DNA from: Bdellovibrionales bacterium
GTDB taxonomy: Bacteria > Bdellovibrionota > Bdellovibrionia > Bdellovibrionales > Bdellovibrionaceae
Direction: 5' to 3'
Assembly: GCA_016713585.1 (NCBI GenBank)
Contig: JADJOV010000027.1
Location: 124,001 to 188,000 of the forward strand
Length of the DNA: 64,000 nucleotides
Below are positions 59,386-64,000 of this stretch, piece after piece (positions within the stretch are counted from its first letter, which is position 1; every line of letters starts with the position of its first letter). The notes below the pieces were generated by a model. The model ran no database searches and had not been told where the DNA came from. It was given only the letters and a program-made list of their open reading frames with translations. The position numbers were made by a program, and so were the translations under genes.

Positions 59386-61368
59386 CTAAGCAGTCACAGG
59401 CCCTGAACTTCCGACTGGATCACTTTTTTTCGCGGCCGATGGCGGTGTGTCTGCTGAAGGTGTTGTTTCAACATTCGGCCCAACCGCTGCGACCATTAAA
59501 TCTTTCTTATTTGTACGAACTTTTTCAATCTCACTGACTGCGGCCCCTTTCAACAGCAAATCCACTTCTGAGCCATCAATGGTTTCATAGGCCAGAAGCG
59601 CCTGGGCAATTTTTTCAAGAATTTCTTGATTCTCACGCAAGATGGTTCTCGCCTTTTGATAACCCTCATTGATAATTCTTGAAACTTCATTATCAATTTC
59701 CTCAGCCTTTGATTCAGAATATTCCCGATTTTTTGAGCCATATTGCATTCCAAGAAAAACAGGACCCTCTCGTTTCTCGTAGGCGAGTGGGCCTAATTTT
59801 TCACTCATTCCCCACTCACAGACCATACGTCTGGCCATCTCTGTCGCCCTTTCAATATCATTCCCTGCTCCGGTCGTGTAATCTCCAAATATAAGCTCCT
59901 CGGCAGCCCTTCCCCCATAAAGCATAACGATTGTATTTTCTGCCCGGGATTTGGAAAAACTCAGGGCATCCTTTTCAGGTAAAGTCATCGTCAGGCCCAA
60001 GGCCATTCCTCGAGGAATAATTGTCACCTTATGAATTGGATCCAAGCCAGTCAGTTTAATTCCAACAAGAGTGTGCCCAGCTTCATGATAGGCGGTGTTT
60101 CTCTTGTCACCTTCAGAAATCACCATAGACTTTCGTTCGCTCCCCATCATGACCTTGTCTTTAGCCTTTTCAAAATCTTCCATTTCTAAATATTTTTTGT
60201 CAAATTGAGCTGCCACCAAGGCCGCTTCATTCACTAGGTTTTCTAAATCAGCTCCCGAAAATCCAGGAGTCCCCCGCGCGATTTTCACCGCATCAACATC
60301 AGGTCCCAAGGGAGTCTTTCGCATATGAACCAGAAGAATCTGTTCTCGCCCCTTAATGTCAGGACGATTCACCACAACCCGTCGATCAAATCGTCCTGGT
60401 CGAAGGAGAGCTGGATCCAAAACATCAGGTCGATTTGTCGCCGCAATCAAAATCACGCCATCAGAGGACTCAAAACCGTCCATTTCAACCAATAATTGAT
60501 TAAGAGTCTGCTCGCGCTCATCATGACCGCCGCCCATGCCGGCACCACGGTGTCTTCCAACCGCGTCTATTTCATCAATAAAAATCAAACATGGTGCATT
60601 CTTCTTTCCTTGCTCAAAAAGATCTCGAACCCGACTCGCTCCAACTCCAACAAACATTTCAACAAAATCAGATCCAGAAATCGTAAAAAATGGCGCCCCG
60701 GCTTCCCCGGCAACAGCTCGAGCAAGCAAAGTCTTACCAGTGCCCGGAGACCCAACCAAAAGGACTCCTTTCGGAATTCGGCCCCCCAGCCGAGTAAATT
60801 TTTTGGGATCCTTCAGAAACTGAACGATCTCTTGAAGTTCGGCCTTCGCTTCATCTACACCTGCCACTTCTTTAAAGGTCACCCGGTTCTTATTTTCTGT
60901 GAGAAGTTTAGCGCGACTTTTTCCAAAGGACATCGCCTTACCGCCGCCCACTTGAATTTGCCGCATGATAAACATAAAAAGCCCAACGATTAGAAGTAAG
61001 GGCAACCAATTGGTCAGAAAGGCAGTCAAAAAGCTATTTTGCTCGCCCCGCTCATAGCGAGGGGTGATTCCATACTTACGAAGCTCTTTATAGACTTCGT
61101 CCCCAGGATTCCCGACAAAAACAAACTGAGTCCCACCGAACTCTTTTTCAAATTCGACCTTAATTTCACCGATAAATTCGCCAGTATCTTGGCGAATCAC
61201 CAATTTATCCTGGACAATTTTACCGCCCTCAACCGCGGTCATAAACTTGTTAAAGTCAAAATCCTTAATATATTTTTGGGATTTTGCCTGATAGGCTTGA
61301 ATAAAGAAAATCGCCAAAATAAAGATAAAAAACCAAAGCGCTAACATCTTCTGTGAAGATTTCATCAA
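59386..61368 (-). CDS. ftsH: ATP-dependent zinc metalloprotease FtsH
   Basis: 660 residues, intact. Two N-terminal membrane segments around a small periplasmic domain, AAA+ module with Walker A GSPGTGKTLLA, Walker B CLIFIDEIDA, second region of homology ATNRPDVLDPALLRPGRFDRR, and zinc site HEAGH with downstream Asp. Degrades membrane and short-lived cytosolic proteins. AAGGAGACATTG precedes the ATG. Confidence 0.98.
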   Translation of the reverse strand: MMKSSQKMLALWFFIFILAIFFIQAYQAKSQKYIKDFDFNKFMTAVEGGKIVQDKLVIRQDTGEFIGEIKVEFEKEFGGTQFVFVGNPGDEVYKELRKYGITPRYERGEQNSFLTAFLTNWLPLLLIVGLFMFIMRQIQVGGGKAMSFGKSRAKLLTENKNRVTFKEVAGVDEAKAELQEIVQFLKDPKKFTRLGGRIPKGVLLVGSPGTGKTLLARAVAGEAGAPFFTISGSDFVEMFVGVGASRVRDLFEQGKKNAPCLIFIDEIDAVGRHRGAGMGGGHDEREQTLNQLLVEMDGFESSDGVILIAATNRPDVLDPALLRPGRFDRRVVVNRPDIKGREQILLVHMRKTPLGPDVDAVKIARGTPGFSGADLENLVNEAALVAAQFDKKYLEMEDFEKAKDKVMMGSERKSMVISEGDKRNTAYHEAGHTLVGIKLTGLDPIHKVTIIPRGMALGLTMTLPEKDALSFSKSRAENTIVMLYGGRAAEELIFGDYTTGAGNDIERATEMARRMVCEWGMSEKLGPLAYEKREGPVFLGMQYGSKNREYSESKAEEIDNEVSRIINEGYQKARTILRENQEILEKIAQALLAYETIDGSEVDLLLKGAAVSEIEKVRTNKKDLMVAAVGPNVETTPSADTPPSAAKKSDPVGSSGPVTA

Positions 61369-61453
61369 TGTCTCCTTAAGACCTAATTCATAAGAGGTTT
61401 AGCTAGATTAGCATGCGCCACCGGAAGCCACAATGAAGGCTTCATTCAAACCG

Positions 61454-62432
61454 CTAAAAAACCGGCTTGGACTCCACCATAATTCGCTCTGCGTTAACAA
61501 CAACAAATAAGCCAGCGACCTTGATCTTGTGTTCTTTTCTCCCATTGTCTAGGTGCTTCTTGATTTCCATAAGATGTGATTGCCTAAATTCCCGACATCC
61601 GCTCTCGTAGAGTAGCAGGGCCAGGGCACGATTCTGATCAAATTCACTCAAAGTGAGAAAAATACAACGATCCAAAAACCCGTCTTTCGCCTGCCTGCGA
61701 TAACCCAAATCAGCTTCAGGTTTTTGCGAGCCGACGGCCTTCAACTATAGTCTCTAGGGAGTCCGACAAGGAACTGAGACTCCCTTTCGCTTTGTCTCTA
61801 GGCGTGGAAGCCAGTCATGCCTAAGCCAATTTCGCAAAAATCAGGTATCCTGGTTTGAAGGATCTTCCAAAAAATCTATCTTGCGCAGCTGCAAATACTC
61901 TCAATTTCGGCCCGTGAGCGAGAAAGAAGCGGACGAAAATGGGCCTTTTCCAAACACTCATCCCCACTAACCCCTCTGGGCCCGCCCCTCGAATCAACCG
62001 AATAAGGCGGGTTTCCAACAGATCTTGGGCGTGGTGCCCCCAAACAAGAACTTCGTCCCCAGACTCCGAATGACCCTGAGTTTTTCGCATCGTCTGAAGA
62101 AATTCTTTTAATGCTAAAAGACGTGCCTCTCGAAACTCACGTTCACTGCGAAGAGGCCGACTCGCCTTGGCAATTTTCAGCTCGACGCCAAGCGTTTGAG
62201 CCAGATTTTGCACTAAAACCATGGCCTGGTCGCGGAACTCCCTATTCGCAAAATCTCCATGATGAAAATGAAAAAGCTTAAGACTATGGGGCCTGACAAG
62301 GCGGCCAAAGATCGAGGCCAAAGCCATCGAGTCCGCACCCCCTGAAACACAAACCACAAAATCTCTCTTTGAAATATTATGTTTCTTCATTTCAGAAAAA
62401 ACAAAATGGTCCAATTCTAACCAAGACTTCAA
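61454..62432 (-). CDS. tilS: tRNA(Ile)-lysidine synthase, several breaks
   Basis: PP-loop SGGADSMAL near residue 30, LKLFHFHHGDF, WGHHAQDLLETRLIRLIRGAGPEGLVGM match TilS N-termini. Then in other frames LRKIDFLEDPSNQDT-stop-FLRNWLRHDWLPRLE (TGA where Arg is expected) and finally LDRCIFLTLSEFDQNRALALLLYESG...HLMEIKKHLDNGRKEHKIKVAGLFVVVNAERI. At least three frame changes and one stop. Required to read AUA codons, so real loss is unlikely. Confidence 0.85.
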
Positions 62433-62451
62433 AATTTATCCTTTTCGTTAA

Positions 62452-62493
62452 TTTTCCACCTTGACAGTTTTAAAAACAGACACATCCTTTAAT
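62452..62493 (+). promoter_or_regulatory. Possible heat-shock type promoter before hsp20
   Basis: TTTCCACCTTGACAG resembles a sigma32 -35 (CCCTTGAA) or a sigma70 TTGACA; ACATCCTTTAAT ~13-17 bases on could serve as -10. Weak. Confidence 0.3.
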
Positions 62494-62567
62494 TACCAGG
62501 GGCAAGCCCTCTGAGGAAGAAGAAAACTAAAAAACCAAAAAAGTAAATGATCAACAAGGAGGCAGTT

Positions 62568-63011
62568 ATGCGATATTCATTAGCACGTCGTGAACCAACC
62601 TGGAGCACTCTTCCAATGTGGAAAGATCTTGATTCACTTTTTAATGGCTTGACTACCGGTTTTAATGAAGAGGCCGCTAATTGGGCTGATAAAACCTTAA
62701 GAACTGAAATTGAAGAAGCTGATAAGGGCTACAAAGTCAGTTTTGAGATTCCTGGTCTAACTGATAAAGACCTAAGAATTGAAGTCAAAGATCATGTTCT
62801 CAGGGTTTCAGGCGAGAGAAAATCCCGCACTGAGAAAAAGGAAGGAGCTTTCTTTCGAACCGAGAGGTACTACGGAAGTTTCGAGCGATCTTTTACCCTA
62901 CCATCTGATGTAGATACTGAAAGGATCGAGGCTCGAGCAGAGAATGGATTGCTTATGGTCACTCTTCCAAAAACGGAACGGTCCGCAGGAAAAACGATTC
63001 AGATTAAATAG
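62568..63011 (+). CDS. Small heat-shock protein, Hsp20 family
   Basis: 147 residues from ATG 62568, preceded by AAGGAGG. Alpha-crystallin domain about residues 40-140: EIEEADKGYKVSFEIPGL, DLRIEVKDHVLRVSGERK, FERSFTLPSDVD, ENGLLMVTLPK, and a C-terminal IQIK (the I-x-I type oligomer contact). ATP-independent holdase chaperone. Confidence 0.95.
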   Translation: MRYSLARREPTWSTLPMWKDLDSLFNGLTTGFNEEAANWADKTLRTEIEEADKGYKVSFEIPGLTDKDLRIEVKDHVLRVSGERKSRTEKKEGAFFRTERYYGSFERSFTLPSDVDTERIEARAENGLLMVTLPKTERSAGKTIQIK

Positions 63012-63125
63012 GGATTCCGGACTAATTCTCTCGGGCTAATTCTCCCACACTGATCCTTCAAAAGAGACACGAGTCGGGCCCAAATCAGGGAGGAGCAAGC
63101 AACGGAGGGAGAAATTCGAGAGTGA

Positions 63126-63155
63126 AAAGGAGGTCATGGTGGACCTCCTTTTTTT
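63126..63155 (+). terminator. Strong intrinsic terminator after hsp20
   Basis: AAAGGAGGTC-ATGGTG-GACCTCCTTT, ten-base stem, followed by TTTT. ~115 bases after the hsp20 stop. Confidence 0.85.
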
Positions 63156-63293
63156 GGTTTGTCTGGGGTTTCTCGCTCCGACCCTTTCTTGGGAAAAATT
63201 TAGGTCAGAAGCGTTCGGTGAGCAAGAGAGATATCGATCCAAAAGCGAATAATTACTGGCTGCATTTAAGTCATCATCAGTTTTATTTTTCCA

Positions 63294-63511
63294 ATCCATA
63301 AAACTTCCAAAATTTTTTGAACAGTTTTTAATTCTAAATCGTTCATAGGCGTTTTGAGCTTATTTTTATGAATTAGTCCCTGAAGACCCAAGGAAAGATA
63401 TCTCTATATCATGCGACGTGCTTGCCTGTATGAAACACTAAGCTCTTCAGCAGCTTCATTTCCCGTAATGACATCGCCGATCCAATTTTCAATGATCAAT
63501 GCTTTTTTCAT
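63294..63511 (-). pseudogene. 5' remnant of an ISNCY-like transposase
   Basis: ATG 63511: KKALIIENWIGDVITGNEAAEELSVSYRQARRMI then an in-frame TAG and RYLSLGLQGLIHKNK. This HTH (LSVSYRQxxRxxxRY...GLxHxN) is the start of ISNCY/IS1202-like transposases. The catalytic part is gone. Confidence 0.6.
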
Positions 63512-63575
63512 AATTCGTGCCTCCAATAATTCTTCCAAAACCTCTCCTGGTTGCTGAAGAAAAAGCATATACCTG

Positions 63576-63621
63576 GAGGACATAATCCTGTTACAATTCA
63601 GAGGACATTATCGCTGCTACA
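63576..63621 (+). repeat. Two tandem copies of an IS-end sequence
   Basis: GAGGACATAATCCTGTTACA at 63576 and GAGGACATTATCGCTGCTAC at 63601 are imperfect direct copies, beside the transposase remnant. They look like transposase-binding repeats at one IS terminus. Confidence 0.55.
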
Positions 63622-63914
63622 GGACATGACAATAAAAGTTGTTGACATGGATTCCGCTCTCCACAAACAGGCCATATTGAACAAGTCGTCTCTCACGCGA
63701 GACCGGGGCTGTCATTGGTTTTAACTGCCCAACAATGTGGGCTCGCAGCCTGCCTCATTGAAGAAAATAGCGATCTCTAAACGCAACTCACGCTGGGAAA
63801 ATACCTCAAAAAGAGGCCTAGAATCCCATGGTATGGTCTCAGCCAGTGCCGATACAAACATACATAAGAACTTAAGCTAGCTGTTGTGCATGCTTAATTA
63901 GAAAGGACCATTTC
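63622..63914. other. Intergenic stretch, nothing firm
   Basis: Contains TTGTTGACATGG, a possible -35, and an AGAAAGGACC RBS before the partial gene at 63915; no gene or RNA recognised. Confidence 0.4.
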
Positions 63915-64000
63915 ATGAACTCTCAAGGCGTTAAAGAAATCAGCAAAGATCTATCGATTGCAAAAATGTCAAATGACGAACTTCATGGACACCTCAAAAA
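63915..64000 (+). CDS. HNH-endonuclease-family protein, N-terminus only (partial)
   Basis: ATG 63915 after AGAAAGGACC. The 28 visible residues include SIAKMSNDELHGHLK, similar to the LSKLKNEELHCELK N-terminus of the HNH family gene at 17611. Runs off the window. Confidence 0.5.
   Translation, partial: MNSQGVKEISKDLSIAKMSNDELHGHLK

Noticed and set aside
61755..61790. AGGGAGTC...GACTCCCT hairpin with T-rich flank as terminator
   Set aside because: Lies inside the tilS reading region; no gene ends there on the plus strand.

Overview
This looks like chromosomal DNA of a Bdellovibrio-like bacterium (Bdellovibrionota/Oligoflexia). That is inferred from the block tilS-ftsH-cdaA-cdaR-glmM-pdxJ-tsaE at the right, an HNH endonuclease family common in that group, many secreted or lipoprotein genes without known function, and an initiator tRNA-Met. 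No 16S rRNA is present, so the placement stays an inference.

Layout. 0-10 kb: OYE-type reductase, lipoprotein, a coupled protease/FHA-membrane/Fic operon, acyl-CoA ligase (fadD), HiPIP, msrA and secreted proteins. 10-16.4 kb: a LysR regulator facing five genes joined by 4-base start/stop overlaps (LDH-like, GT1 glycosyltransferase, FAD oxidase, PLP lyase-fold, YdjC deacetylase), a candidate undescribed pathway. 16.4-20.2 kb: toxin-antitoxin zone (mazEF, vapBC, brnTA) with an HNH pseudogene. 20.3-20.7 kb: tRNA-Leu(UAA) split by a group I intron. 20.9-23.4 kb: membrane protein, guaC-like and murI. 23.5-35.2 kb: an 11.7-kb island between two 428-bp direct repeats of the murI 3' region. It carries IS fragments, DUF4160/DUF2442, GNAT, AraC plus MBL genes, and a group II intron whose reverse transcriptase gene is split by a serine-recombinase element. 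35.5-41.6 kb: a repeat protein, a large lipoprotein, and lysA / M14 peptidase / dapD. 41.6-52.5 kb: secreted proteins, yebC, HD-GYP-like protein, tRNA-fMet, and small enzymes. 52.6-53.7 kb: an intact-ended IS. 53.9-62.4 kb: CZB protein, then a housekeeping block for c-di-AMP synthesis, amino-sugar, vitamin B6 and tRNA modification. 62.5-64 kb: Hsp20, an IS remnant and the start of a second HNH gene.

A dominant property is an extreme density of one-base frameshifts, often in A, G or T runs, plus a few in-frame stops. They hit essential genes (glmM, murI, tilS, pdxJ, cdaA) while neighbours such as ftsH, dapD and lysA are open. Uncorrected sequencing error is the simplest explanation. Where I join frames, the span is the reconstructed gene and the break is stated.
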